Part shown: positions 1 to 10,314 of the stretch, piece after piece
Layout: the number at the start of each line of letters is the position of its first letter
Numbering within the stretch: the stretch's first letter is position 1
NCBI RefSeq assembly: GCF_026391055.1
Contig: NZ_JAPLET010000016.1
Span: 1 to 64,000 of the forward strand
Length of the DNA stretch: 64,000 bases
Source of the DNA: Spirosoma sp.
Lineage (GTDB): Bacteria; Bacteroidota; Bacteroidia; Cytophagales; Spirosomataceae
Direction of reading: 5' to 3'
Notes under the pieces: generated by a model
The model's input: the letters and a program-made list of their open reading frames with translations, nothing else
The model's database searches: none
Told to the model about the DNA's origin: nothing
Program-made: the position numbers and the translations under genes

Positions 1-729
1 CAAACCGGCTACAGCGCTGAACATCCTGCGCGAAACCATCATGGGACGCGAACTCTTCGACTACGCCTTCAAAGAGTACGCCCGACGGTGGGCCTTCAAG
101 TCCCCCGAACCCGCCGACTTCTTCCGAACCATGGAAGATGCCTCCGGCGTCGACCTCGACTTCTTCTGGAAAGGCTGGTTCTACTCCGTCCAGCCCGTCG
201 ATCAGGCCCTCACCAAAGTCGACTGGTTCCAGGCCGGCTCCCAAAACCCCGAAATCGCCAAAGCCGAAGCCCGGGCGGCCGCGGCCAAACGAGCCAACAC
301 CGTCAGCAAACAGCGCGATGCGGCCACCAAAGACCAGACCGTCGTCGCTCAGGACTCTACCATGAAGGACTTCTACAACCGCTACGACCCCTATGCCGTC
401 ACCGAGGAGGACAAGAAAAAGTACCAGGACTACCTGGCCACACTCACCCCCGAGGAGCGCAAACTGGCTGAAGCGGGCACCAACTTCTACACCCTCTCGC
501 TGAAGAACAAGGGCGGCATCCCACCAGCAAGAAAGTGAAGCAGTGGACGCTGGACCCCTACTACGAGATTGCCGACATCAACACGGAGGACAACTCGTTC
601 CCACCGGTGGCTCAGCCAACTCGTTTCCAGTTGTTCAGGCAGCAGCAGCGGGGTGGCGGGGCGGCTCCCAACCCCATGCAGCAGCAACGTCAACAGCAAC
701 CAGCCAAACAAGGCACTGGTCGAAATTAA
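1..729 (+). pseudogene. Degraded C-terminal part of an M1 aminopeptidase
   Basis: The window opens inside a coding region (frame starting at base 2) whose protein matches, almost residue for residue, the C-terminal third of the intact M1 peptidase just downstream. It covers the region after the zinc site ([35 protein letters not shown]). At about base 515 the reading frame breaks. Compared with the intact copy about 109 nt are missing between the KGG-I-P codons and the codons for TSKKVKQW, which shifts the frame and gives a TGA at 536-538. Matching sequence resumes in another frame (535-729) up to a stop aligning with that of the paralogue. Third codon positions are much richer in G/C than in the downstream copy, so the duplication is not recent or one copy was acquired. 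Read as a tandem paralogue inactivated near its 3' end. An assembly or sequencing error is possible but 109 nt is large for that. The 5' part lies outside the window. Confidence 0.85.
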
Positions 730-754
730 ACAAGCGTCAACTCCCTACTAAACT

Positions 755-3160
755 ATGAGAAAACTCCTGCTAATGGCGAGTCTGACCTTCTGGTCGGCCG
801 CTTCGATGGCACAGGCACCGGCCGCCCCAACGCAGAACGCCAACTCGCGTTTTGAGCAGTTAGGTCCCATGCTGCCTACGCCCAACACCTTCCGGACAGC
901 TTCCGGCGCGCCCGGCAAAGACTATTTCCAGAACCGTGCCGATTACGACATTAAGGTCGAACTTGACGATGCCAATCAGAAGATCATTGGTACCGAAACG
1001 GTTACATATCATAACAATTCAGGCGATGAACTTCCGTTTATCTGGCTTCAATTGGATCAGAACCTGTTCGCCAAAGGCTCGACCGGCAGTGTAACCCGCA
1101 CTGGTAGTGTTAATGAAAGTGGGATGAGCTTTGCCCAATTGCAAAATCTAACCTCGGTTCGTGAGCGCAGCAGCCAGCAGGCGTCCGATAAATTTGGCTA
1201 TCATATCACCGCCGTGAAAGATGCCAAAACAGGAAAAGCGCTTCAATACACGATCAACCAGACTATGATGCGAATTGACCTGCCAGCGGCCATTAAGCCC
1301 GGCGGAACCTACTCGTTCAACGTAGATTGGAATTACTTCGTAACGGAGTATTATGGTCGGAGTGGTATGGAGTACTTTGCGAAAGATGGCAACTATAATT
1401 ACTTCATAGCCCATTGGTTCCCCCGCCTTTGCGCCTACAGCGACGTAACGGGCTGGCAGAACAAGCAGTTTCTGGGACAGGGCGAGTTTACCCTCATCTT
1501 CGGCAACTATAAGGTAGCCATCACGGCACCAAGCGATCACATTGTTGGAGCTACGGGCGAGTGCCAGAACTACAAGCAGGTGTTGACGGCTACGCAGCAA
1601 AAGCGAATGGCGCAGGCGGCTACGTCCAAAAACCCAGTTGTTATCGTTACGCAGGATGAAGCCGAAGCAGCCTTGAAAACGAAGCCAACCGATAAGGTCG
1701 GAAAAAAGACGTGGGTATATGCGGCTCAGAACGTACGTGACTTTGCCTTCACCAGCAGCCGCCGGTTTATCTGGGACGCCATGCAAACCGATGTGTACGG
1801 CGATGGTCATAAAATCTGGTCGATGTCGTTCTACGCAAAAGAAGGTAATCCACTCTGGGGGCAGTATTCGACCCGTGTAGTTGAGCATACGCTGAAATCG
1901 TACGGCAACCGGACCATCAAATATCCCTATCCAGTCGCTATTTCCTGCCATGCTACAGCGGGTGGCGGTATGGAATACCCGATGATTTCGTTCAACGGCG
2001 GTCGGCCAGAACCCGATGGCACTTATTCGGAGCAGACTAAAGCCGGTATGATCGGCGTAATCATCCACGAGGTAGGGCATAACTTCTTTCCTATGATCGT
2101 CAACTCCGACGAACGGCAGTGGACCTGGATGGATGAAGGGCTTAATACATTCTGCCAGTATCTGGCTGAGAAAGAGTGGGATTATAACTTCCCCACCCGC
2201 CGAGGTGAGCCTCAGTTAATAGTTGACTATATGAAGTCGGACAAAGCGGTACTGTCACCTATTATGAGTTCGTCTGATAACGTCATTAATCTGGGGGCCA
2301 ATGCCTATGCCAAACCAGCTACTGCGTTGAATATCCTGCGCGAGACGGTGATGGGTCGTGACCTCTTCGATTACGCTTTCAAAGAATACGCCCGACGATG
2401 GGCTTTCAAATCGCCCGAACCAGCTGACTTCTTCCGCACCCTGGAAGATGCCTCGGGTGTTGATCTGGACTGGTTCTGGAAAGGTTGGTTCTACGGCGTT
2501 GAGCCGGTCGATCAGGATTTGGTAGAGGTAAACTGGTTCCAGGTCGATTCGGGCAATCCGGAGGTAACAAAAGCAGCAGCCCGTGCCGAAGCCAAACGCC
2601 GTGCAGGTACCATCAGTAAGCAGCGCGATGCTGCTACGCAGGGCGAAACGGTAGTCGCGAAAGATTCGACCATGAAGGATTTCTACAACAGCTACGACCC
2701 CTATGCGGTTACAGAGGCCGACAAGAAGAAATATCAGGATTATCTGGCAAGTCTGAGTCCCGATGAGCGAAAAACGCTGGAAACAAGCGCTGCGACCAAC
2801 TTCTACACCCTCTCGTTGAAAAACAAAGGGGGGCTTCCCATGCCAGTAATTATTCGCATGGAGTTCGAAGATGGCACCGATTCCGTGGCCCGTTTCCCAG
2901 CTGAGATCTGGCGTTTCAACGATGTGTCCATCAACAAGGTGATTGCCACCAGCAAGAAAGTGAAGCAGTGGACGCTGGACCCCTTCCAGGAAATTGCCGA
3001 TATTGACACGGAGAACAACGCATTTCCCCGGATGGCGCAGCCAACGCGGTTCCAGTTATTCAAGCAGCAGCAGCGTTTCGGCCCTCAGGGTCCGAACCCT
3101 ATGCAACAACAGAAACGAGCTAGCCAGCCTCCGGCTGTGCAGGGCAGTAGTAAGAATTAA
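755..3160 (+). CDS. M1 family zinc metallopeptidase, exported
   Basis: An 801-residue protein with an N-terminal signal peptide (hydrophobic run then SMAQA) and a gluzincin catalytic site: GGMEYP, then HEVGH at about residues 435-439 and the third zinc ligand E eighteen residues after the second histidine (WMDEGLN). It should act in the periplasm or on the surface as an aminopeptidase or peptide hydrolase. The length fits the Bacteroidota M1 peptidases that have an N-terminal beta domain (VELDDANQKIIGTETVTYHNNS) and a long C-terminal region ending in a low-complexity Q/P-rich tail (PMQQQKRASQPP). It lies 25 nt after the broken paralogue and probably arose with it by tandem duplication. The start is the only ATG that gives a signal peptide. 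Substrate specificity cannot be read from the sequence. Confidence 0.93.
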   Translation: MRKLLLMASLTFWSAASMAQAPAAPTQNANSRFEQLGPMLPTPNTFRTASGAPGKDYFQNRADYDIKVELDDANQKIIGTETVTYHNNSGDELPFIWLQLDQNLFAKGSTGSVTRTGSVNESGMSFAQLQNLTSVRERSSQQASDKFGYHITAVKDAKTGKALQYTINQTMMRIDLPAAIKPGGTYSFNVDWNYFVTEYYGRSGMEYFAKDGNYNYFIAHWFPRLCAYSDVTGWQNKQFLGQGEFTLIFGNYKVAITAPSDHIVGATGECQNYKQVLTATQQKRMAQAATSKNPVVIVTQDEAEAALKTKPTDKVGKKTWVYAAQNVRDFAFTSSRRFIWDAMQTDVYGDGHKIWSMSFYAKEGNPLWGQYSTRVVEHTLKSYGNRTIKYPYPVAISCHATAGGGMEYPMISFNGGRPEPDGTYSEQTKAGMIGVIIHEVGHNFFPMIVNSDERQWTWMDEGLNTFCQYLAEKEWDYNFPTRRGEPQLIVDYMKSDKAVLSPIMSSSDNVINLGANAYAKPATALNILRETVMGRDLFDYAFKEYARRWAFKSPEPADFFRTLEDASGVDLDWFWKGWFYGVEPVDQDLVEVNWFQVDSGNPEVTKAAARAEAKRRAGTISKQRDAATQGETVVAKDSTMKDFYNSYDPYAVTEADKKKYQDYLASLSPDERKTLETSAATNFYTLSLKNKGGLPMPVIIRMEFEDGTDSVARFPAEIWRFNDVSINKVIATSKKVKQWTLDPFQEIADIDTENNAFPRMAQPTRFQLFKQQQRFGPQGPNPMQQQKRASQPPAVQGSSKN

Positions 3161-3166
3161 TAAATG

Positions 3167-3246
3167 ATGGATAATAGCTAATGTACAATGTATAATGATA
3201 CCACAGAATTTACATCATTATGCATTGTACATTGACCATTATCCAT
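3167..3246. repeat. Long inverted repeat filling the spacer before tRNA-Pro
   Basis: The left arm (3167-3199) and right arm (3214-3246) are 33-nt inverted copies with four mismatches and a 14-nt spacer. The arms contain AATGTACAATG, also found in the inverted repeat before atpC (51711-51777). The repeat begins 6 nt after the peptidase stop codon and ends just before the -7 element of the tRNA promoter. It could act as a terminator-like hairpin for the peptidase mRNA, but no T-tract follows. A non-autonomous mobile or REP-like element is another possibility. Confidence 0.85.
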
Positions 3247-3254
3247 TACTTTTG
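3225..3254 (+). promoter_or_regulatory. Predicted promoter of tRNA-Pro
   Basis: TACTTTTG at 3247-3254 matches the Bacteroidota -7 consensus TAnnTTTG. A TTG at 3225-3227 lies 19 nt upstream, in the accepted -33 range. The -33 triplet lies inside the right arm of the inverted repeat, so the repeat would supply half of the promoter. The tRNA begins 10 nt after the -7 element. Confidence 0.6.
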
Positions 3255-3264
3255 CAAACCAATT

Positions 3265-3338
3265 CGGGATGTAGCGCAGTCCGGTAGCGTGCTTGCATGG
3301 GGTGCAAGAGGTCGTGGGTTCGAATCCCGCCTTCCCGA
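3265..3338 (+). tRNA. tRNA-Pro (anticodon GGG)
   Basis: The sequence folds as a full cloverleaf. The acceptor stem is CGGGATG with CTTCCCG (one T-T mismatch). The anticodon stem CTTGC/GCAAG closes a seven-base loop ATGGGGT with GGG at positions 34-36. The T arm is GTGGG-TTCGAAT-CCCGC. CCA is not encoded in full (ACA follows). A promoter lies directly upstream and an intrinsic terminator directly downstream, so it appears to be a single-gene unit. GGG reads CCC and CCU. Confidence 0.95.
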
Positions 3339-3343
3339 CAATC

Positions 3344-3375
3344 AAAAGGCCAACTCATAGAGCTGGCCTTTTTTT
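3344..3375 (+). terminator. Intrinsic terminator after tRNA-Pro
   Basis: A stem of GGCCAACTC with GAGCTGGCC (one mismatch) and an ATA loop is followed by seven T residues. It starts 6 nt after the tRNA 3' end. Confidence 0.85.
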
Positions 3376-3458
3376 ATGCTTATTTTATTGGTATCGTGTC
3401 TAGCCCGTATACGAAGAGCATACCCGAAACCCGCCTACAGCTTCTCTTTACTACTACC

Positions 3459-4409
3459 TTACCGAAACCGCTGAATGCTGAAGTCCCGCGCATTACCAAC
3501 CTCACCAATCCGGGCGTTAAGTGTATAAATTTGATTGTTGACAGCTACGCTGGTTGTTGCGCCAGTATACCCGGTGGCATCGTATTTTTGAATAGAAGCC
3601 GTTTGCCAATTATCGGCACTGCGCACCTGGGCTACCCGACTACCACCCGTTACAACGTATAAGTCATTATTAAGAAAAGTCAGTCCATCGCCGGGTAATG
3701 ATCCTGTACCACTTACTTCAGAAATGGCATTGCCGTTTTTGAGGTCCACCTTATAGAGCTTTCCCTGTCCTGTGTTGGCAACAATCAGGTACCCGTCCGG
3801 ATGATAGGCAATGCCATTTAGGCCGAAAGTCGGGCTGGCGAATCGCACATCATCTCTTACCAGAATGCTGGCAGCACCCGTTGCGCTCACGCGATAAATT
3901 ACGGGAGAAAACGAATCGGTTACGTATGCAGTCCCGTCCGGAGCAATCGCTATATCGTTAGCAAAATTTGGCTCGGCCGCAGGAATCAGTGCCGCCAGAT
4001 CTGTCCGGCGCTCTAGCTGGCGCGTACTCAGGTTAAAAACCAGCAATTCAGCCGTTTGGCGGGTTGTTGCAGGCGTACTCCTGACTGACCGTCCCTGATC
4101 GCTATTGCAAACAAATACACGGCCATCGGCTACTTTCATACCGATGCCAGCAATAAATCCAGGATCTGTCAGCAAATCTTCGTAGTGCCCACCGATATCA
4201 ACCGTACCAATTTTACCGAGTGGAATTGATGTGACCAGAAATTTTGCCAACTGCGAAGAGTACGCAATCCCTTCCGGGTATTGCCCTTCGGCGACAAAAT
4301 CAATACGTTCCGGGAAAGATGCGTTTGGACTGTCGCGGTGATCTTCGCAGGCCATCAGCCAACCGATGGAAAGCACTAGAAGTGAAGTGTAAATAAAGGA
4401 TGATTTCAT
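3459..4409 (-). CDS. SMP-30/NHL-type beta-propeller lipoprotein
   Basis: The predicted protein has 316 residues from the ATG at 4409. This start gives a lipoprotein signal with a clear lipobox (GWLMAC, then EDH). An ATG 21 nt further upstream is in frame but would put a polar stretch before the signal. The body has repeated blades such as YPEGIAYSS, ANDIAIAPDGTAYVTDSFS, LNGIAYHPDGYLIVANTGQGKLYKVD and PGDGLTFLNNDLYVV, typical of SMP-30/gluconolactonase or NHL-like six-bladed propellers. These often bind a sugar lactone or metal at the blade centre, but I cannot assign a substrate. It probably sits in the inner leaflet of the outer membrane or in the periplasm. It is transcribed alone, convergent with the tRNA. 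Family confidence is good, function is open. Confidence 0.8.
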   Translation of the reverse strand: MKSSFIYTSLLVLSIGWLMACEDHRDSPNASFPERIDFVAEGQYPEGIAYSSQLAKFLVTSIPLGKIGTVDIGGHYEDLLTDPGFIAGIGMKVADGRVFVCNSDQGRSVRSTPATTRQTAELLVFNLSTRQLERRTDLAALIPAAEPNFANDIAIAPDGTAYVTDSFSPVIYRVSATGAASILVRDDVRFASPTFGLNGIAYHPDGYLIVANTGQGKLYKVDLKNGNAISEVSGTGSLPGDGLTFLNNDLYVVTGGSRVAQVRSADNWQTASIQKYDATGYTGATTSVAVNNQIYTLNARIGEVGNARDFSIQRFR

Positions 4410-4632
4410 AACGAACAGATTAATGGTCAATGCATCATTGATAATGCTCTTGTACTAATCGCTGTTCATTGGATTTGTTCACCCCTCAGCAAGTATTAAC
4501 ACTGCTTTCTATCCCTGAAATCGTATAACTCTTAACCTTTTCAAAACCGTTTCGATCCCTAGCAGGAATCACTTATAAATTTTATCTATTAGTATATAAA
4601 AACAATTAATAAAAACTATTTGATGATTCGTG

Positions 4633-6918
<2,286 letters not shown>

Positions 6919-6990
6919 TTAAGGTCACATGGATTGGTGCTATTGCCATATACATTACTAACAGATTTACCAACCTAAGTACCTATGTAG

Positions 6991-7022
6991 AAAGGTAGCC
7001 CTGAAACGGGCTACCTTTTTCA
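6991..7022 (+). terminator. Intrinsic terminator of katG
   Basis: An 11-bp perfect stem (AAAGGTAGCCC with GGGCTACCTTT), a 6-nt loop and a T-run, 73 nt after the katG stop codon. Confidence 0.88.
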
Positions 7023-7133
7023 CGTTACATCGTACATTCTTCTCATAAGTTAACAGACTATTTATTCGTTCTACAAACACAGTTAGTATACTGAACCGAA
7101 CGAGCCCAAAAAACCTTTGTCTATCGAATTCGT

Positions 7134-7141
7134 TATTTTTG
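7134..7141 (+). promoter_or_regulatory. Predicted -7 element before the response regulator
   Basis: TATTTTTG matches TAnnTTTG and lies 46 nt before the likely start codon. A TTTG at 7116-7119 is 14 nt away, somewhat short for the -33 element. Confidence 0.4.
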
Positions 7142-7187
7142 TGCTTAAAAACCAGTATCCAGTTAATTCATTAACCAAATTACTCAA

Positions 7188-7640
7188 TTGACCACTTCAT
7201 CTCCATTTTCGATTTTATTGGTTGATGATGACCCGCTTGTTGCCGATGTGCTTACGCGTTCAGCCCGGCATAACTTTCCTGAAGCCCTTATTCAAGTCAG
7301 AACTAGTTATGCTGAAGCAGAGGCCTATGTTGAAAGTCTTGAAGGAAAAGGCCCTAAATTGATATTGTTAGACATCGATTTACAAACAGGACCCGACGGT
7401 TTTGCTTTTCTCTCTTATCTGCGCAATCATCCACAGGCACGACTGTTACCCGTAGTGATGCTATCGTATTACGACGAAACAGAGAATGTAGAAAAAGCTT
7501 TTTCTATGGGGGCCTCATTGTTTACACGGAAGCCGTCTGTCTATTCAGCCTGGCAGGCTTATGTACAGCAATTACGCCACTATTGGTTTGAAACGATTAC
7601 GGTACCTACCGTCTGGTTTGGCAAGGGGGCTACCAGCTAG
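7188..7640 (+). CDS. Single-domain response regulator (receiver only)
   Basis: A 150-residue CheY-like protein. The acidic pocket is VDDDP near residues 11-15, the phospho-acceptor Asp is in LILLDID (about residue 62), the switch Ser is in VVMLSYYD, and the conserved Lys is in FTRKPS. No output domain follows the receiver, so it probably relays a signal or acts by protein contact. The start is taken as TTG at 7188: no in-frame ATG or GTG lies upstream close enough, and this start places the first beta strand (FSILLVDDD) correctly. No histidine kinase is adjacent, so it is an orphan. Confidence 0.85.
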   Translation: MTTSSPFSILLVDDDPLVADVLTRSARHNFPEALIQVRTSYAEAEAYVESLEGKGPKLILLDIDLQTGPDGFAFLSYLRNHPQARLLPVVMLSYYDETENVEKAFSMGASLFTRKPSVYSAWQAYVQQLRHYWFETITVPTVWFGKGATS

Positions 7641-7731
7641 GGCCATTGTATAGCTAGTATCATTTTATCAGGACGGCTGCTTTCCTGAAACCAATAGCCT
7701 CATCAATTACCAATCTTCTTTTCGATTAGAG

Positions 7732-7768
7732 TTGCCAGAGAAGTGACGATCTGTCACTTCTCTGGCAA
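7732..7768. repeat. Perfect 16-bp hairpin without T-tract
   Basis: Arms 7732-7747 and 7753-7768 are exact inverted copies (TTGCCAGAGAAGTGAC and its complement) around a 5-nt loop. No T-run follows on either strand, so a simple intrinsic terminator is not the obvious reading. An RNA-processing or binding site is possible. It lies 91 nt after the response-regulator stop. Confidence 0.7.
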
Positions 7769-8089
7769 ACGATGCCTGGCCCTGCTAATCAGCTATCAAA
7801 AATATTTTCTGAAAAATATATGGAATTGGTGCATTTGCAGCATCTATCCTAAAAGCAGCATGGGCTAGTCCCTAAAACGCATATTAATAATCTTAATAAT
7901 TATTTTATGAACTACACCCCGCCCTAGCCCTCCTGCTAACCCCTTGAAGCGAAGGAGATTTCGTTTGTGAGAGTTGAACTACAAGGTTTTATATCCGTAC
8001 CGGCCCAAAGTAAAAAAAGCCAGTAAGTGGTTTTTATCCAACTAATTGCCGTCGGATTACAATAAAGATGATAGATTAGACTTGTTGAA

Positions 8090-8123
8090 TTGTGCGGTTA
8101 TTGCTGGAAAACTCATATTTTTG
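8090..8123 (+). promoter_or_regulatory. Predicted promoter of the exbB-tonB operon
   Basis: TTG at 8090-8092 and TATTTTTG at 8116-8123 are 23 nt apart, at the upper edge of the Bacteroidota spacing. The implied leader to the exbB start is about 110 nt. Confidence 0.5.
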
Positions 8124-8242
8124 TGGAGGTTTGAAGGCGTTTCCTTTAAAAATTTGGATGCACAAACCGAAAGAGTCTAAATTTTTCACTTTTTTTACCG
8201 GGTAAACCAACTTTTAATTTTTAACCCTACAGTCCAGTTCCA

Positions 8243-9076
8243 ATGAAAACACAAACTCCTTCTCCAGCACCCGCCAAAGCACCGGCACCAAAAAAGAAGT
8301 CAGGTGGTCTAAACCCCGCATTCGTAATTCCGGTATTGTTGCTGATCGGTATCCTGACGTACATGTTCGTCTTCGGTGATGGTAGCCACTTCCAGGAAGG
8401 CGACAATACGAAAGAACCACTTCCAGGCGACTACTTCGGTACGGTCTACAAGGGAGGCTTCATCGTACCAATTCTGTTTACCTGTTTTCTAACGGTACTG
8501 GTATTCTCAATTGAGCGTTTCATCACGATCGGCCGTGCCAACGGTTCAGGTTCTATCGATGATTTCGTACGGAAAATCAAAGGCCAGCTTGACCGCAATG
8601 AAGTAGCTGCTGCTATTCAGGAGTGCGACCGTCAGAAAGGTTCGATTGGCAACGTTGTGAAAACAGCCCTAATCAAGTATCAGCAATTAGCTACCGACAC
8701 GCAGTTAGACAAAGAGCAGAAGCTGGTAGCTCTGCAGAAAGAAGTAGAAGAAGCAACGACGCTTGAACTGCCAATGCTGGAAAAAAACCTGACCATCATT
8801 GCTACCCTGGCTTCGGTTTCGACGCTGATCGCCCTGCTCGGTACGGTACTTGGTATGATTCGCGCCTTCGCAGCCATGGGTGCTACGGGACAGCCTGACA
8901 CAGGTGCTCTTTCGACGGGTATCTCTGAGGCCCTTGTAAACACGGCTCTTGGTATCGGTACAGCCGCTATTGCTACGATCATGTATAGCTACTTCACGAG
9001 CCGTATTGACGTATTGACTTACAACATTGACGAAATCGGTCTGAGCATTCAGCAGAACTTCGCAGCCCATTATTAA
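8243..9076 (+). CDS. exbB: MotA/TolQ/ExbB proton-channel protein
   Basis: This 277-residue inner-membrane protein is the ExbB subunit of the Ton complex, which uses the proton gradient to energise outer-membrane receptors through TonB. The N-terminal tail is Ala/Pro/Lys-rich and cytoplasmic, followed by a first membrane segment (FVIPVLLLIGILTYMFVF) and a second (FIVPILFTCFLTVLVFSIERF). The conserved TolQ/ExbB core follows (LTIIATLASVSTLIALLGTVLGMIRAF, then GISEALVNTALGIGTAAIATIMYSYF). It is the first gene of a run with two exbD genes and tonB at short spacing (14 nt to the next). The extra N-terminal helix is usual in Bacteroidota homologues. Assignment to Ton rather than Tol rests on the adjacent tonB. 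Confidence 0.94.
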   Translation: MKTQTPSPAPAKAPAPKKKSGGLNPAFVIPVLLLIGILTYMFVFGDGSHFQEGDNTKEPLPGDYFGTVYKGGFIVPILFTCFLTVLVFSIERFITIGRANGSGSIDDFVRKIKGQLDRNEVAAAIQECDRQKGSIGNVVKTALIKYQQLATDTQLDKEQKLVALQKEVEEATTLELPMLEKNLTIIATLASVSTLIALLGTVLGMIRAFAAMGATGQPDTGALSTGISEALVNTALGIGTAAIATIMYSYFTSRIDVLTYNIDEIGLSIQQNFAAHY

Positions 9077-9090
9077 TAGTTTAATTACTT

Positions 9091-9717
9091 ATGCCAGCAG
9101 TTAAAATAAAACGCGCCAGTTCCTCAGTGGACATGACCGCGATGTGCGACGTGGCTTTCCTCCTGTTGACGTTCTTTATCCTGACGGCCCAGTTCCGGTC
9201 GCAGGATGCTGCCGCCATCGAAACGCCATCGTCCATCTCGGGTATCAAAGTCCCTGATAGCGATATCATGACTATTGGTCTTGGTAGAGACGGCAAGGTC
9301 TATTTCGGTATTGATAATGCGCAGAACCGCATTGCCATGCTGGATAACATTGCTGCTGCTAAAGGACTTTCCTTCTCGCCCAACGAAAAGAAGGAGTTTT
9401 CCCTGATGTCGAACTTTGGTTTGCCCATCAACCAGTTGAAATCTTACCTGAATCTCCCTAAAGAGCAGCAGGCTAAGGTGAATCAGGCCGGGATTCCAAC
9501 GGATTCTACCGGAGCAGGTCCAACCAATGAGTTGAAGGAATGGGTTTACAATGCCCGGAAGGCCAACAACAATCTTCGAATTGCGTTGAAAGGCGATAAT
9601 CTCGCTAAGTTCCCCGAATTCAAGAATGTACTGGCTACGCTACAAGCGCAAAACATCAACAAATTCAACCTGATTACGGGAACGGAAGCTCCCCCAGCCG
9701 GTTGGAAAGCTGATTAA
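9091..9717 (+). CDS. exbD: ExbD/TolR family protein (first copy)
   Basis: A 208-residue biopolymer-transport protein with one N-terminal membrane helix. That helix carries the expected acidic residue (SSVDMTAMCDVAFLLLTFFIL, where the Asp in MCDVAF is the proton-path residue), followed by a periplasmic domain. The domain holds an insertion of roughly 60 residues (AKGLSFSPNEKKEFSLMSN to AGPTNELKEWV) relative to short ExbD proteins, as seen in other Bacteroidota. It works with ExbB and TonB. Two different exbD genes in a row are common in this phylum, and the second (9774-10310) is clearly divergent in sequence. Confidence 0.92.
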   Translation: MPAVKIKRASSSVDMTAMCDVAFLLLTFFILTAQFRSQDAAAIETPSSISGIKVPDSDIMTIGLGRDGKVYFGIDNAQNRIAMLDNIAAAKGLSFSPNEKKEFSLMSNFGLPINQLKSYLNLPKEQQAKVNQAGIPTDSTGAGPTNELKEWVYNARKANNNLRIALKGDNLAKFPEFKNVLATLQAQNINKFNLITGTEAPPAGWKAD

Positions 9718-9773
9718 GCGCGTAGCGATTGCATCTATAGTTGATTTTCACCACGCGAATCTGTTAAGAAAAC

Positions 9774-10310
9774 ATGGCAGAAATTAATACCGGCGGTGGT
9801 GGTGGTAAACATGATGGTGGTAAGGTACGGTCAAAGAAAGCGTCGACCCGGGTGGATATGACCCCCATGGTAGACCTCGGATTTCTCCTGATTACCTTCT
9901 TCATTTTGGCCACCACACTGAGCAAACCATCTTCGATGACGCTCAACGTGCCGGATAAAACACTAAAAGAAGAAACGGAGCCTATTAAGGCTTCCAACGT
10001 AATGACCGTCTTTTTGGGTAAAGACAACAAAGCTTACTACATTTTTGGTAAGGCTGCGGGCGAAGACCCAGAAGTAAAGACCGTCGGTTACGGCTACGAA
10101 TTTCGTCAGGCTCTCCAGGAGAACGTGAAGAAAGTAGGTGGCGAAAAGTTTGTTGTAGTTATTAAACCAACAAAACTATCGACCTACAAAAACATGGTTG
10201 ACGTACTGGATGAAATGGCGATTACGAAACTGAAGCGGTATGCCCTTGTGGACGCACTGACTCCGGATGAAGTAAAGCTCCTTAAAGACAAAGCAAAATT
10301 AGACGTATAA
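9774..10310 (+). CDS. exbD: ExbD/TolR family protein (second copy)
   Basis: A 178-residue second ExbD paralogue. The N-terminal tail is Gly- and Lys-rich, followed by ASTRVDMTPMVDLGFLLITFFIL, a single membrane helix with the critical Asp in MVDLGF. The periplasmic part ends in a typical ExbD fold (VVVIKPTKLSTYKNMVDVLDEMAI). It lies 56 nt after the first exbD and 4 nt before tonB, so it is translated from the same message. The two ExbD proteins may form a heterodimer beneath the ExbB ring; that is inference. Confidence 0.92.
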   Translation: MAEINTGGGGGKHDGGKVRSKKASTRVDMTPMVDLGFLLITFFILATTLSKPSSMTLNVPDKTLKEETEPIKASNVMTVFLGKDNKAYYIFGKAAGEDPEVKTVGYGYEFRQALQENVKKVGGEKFVVVIKPTKLSTYKNMVDVLDEMAITKLKRYALVDALTPDEVKLLKDKAKLDV

Positions 10311-10314
10311 CACC

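Larger units (their letters stand above)
7641..8242. other. 600-nt intergenic region before the Ton locus
   Basis: No convincing coding region was found on either strand. It contains a perfect 16-bp hairpin (7732-7768) and a promoter-like pair (8090-8123) annotated separately. The rest is AT-rich and carries no structure I can name. Confidence 0.6.

Noticed and set aside
1148-2080. 310-codon open frame on the minus strand inside the M1 peptidase gene
   Set aside because: It lies wholly opposite a gene with a clear catalytic site and its translation shows no domain or plausible composition.
3297-3662. 121-codon plus-strand frame beginning inside tRNA-Pro
   Set aside because: It starts within the tRNA, crosses its terminator and overlaps the 3' end of the propeller lipoprotein gene.
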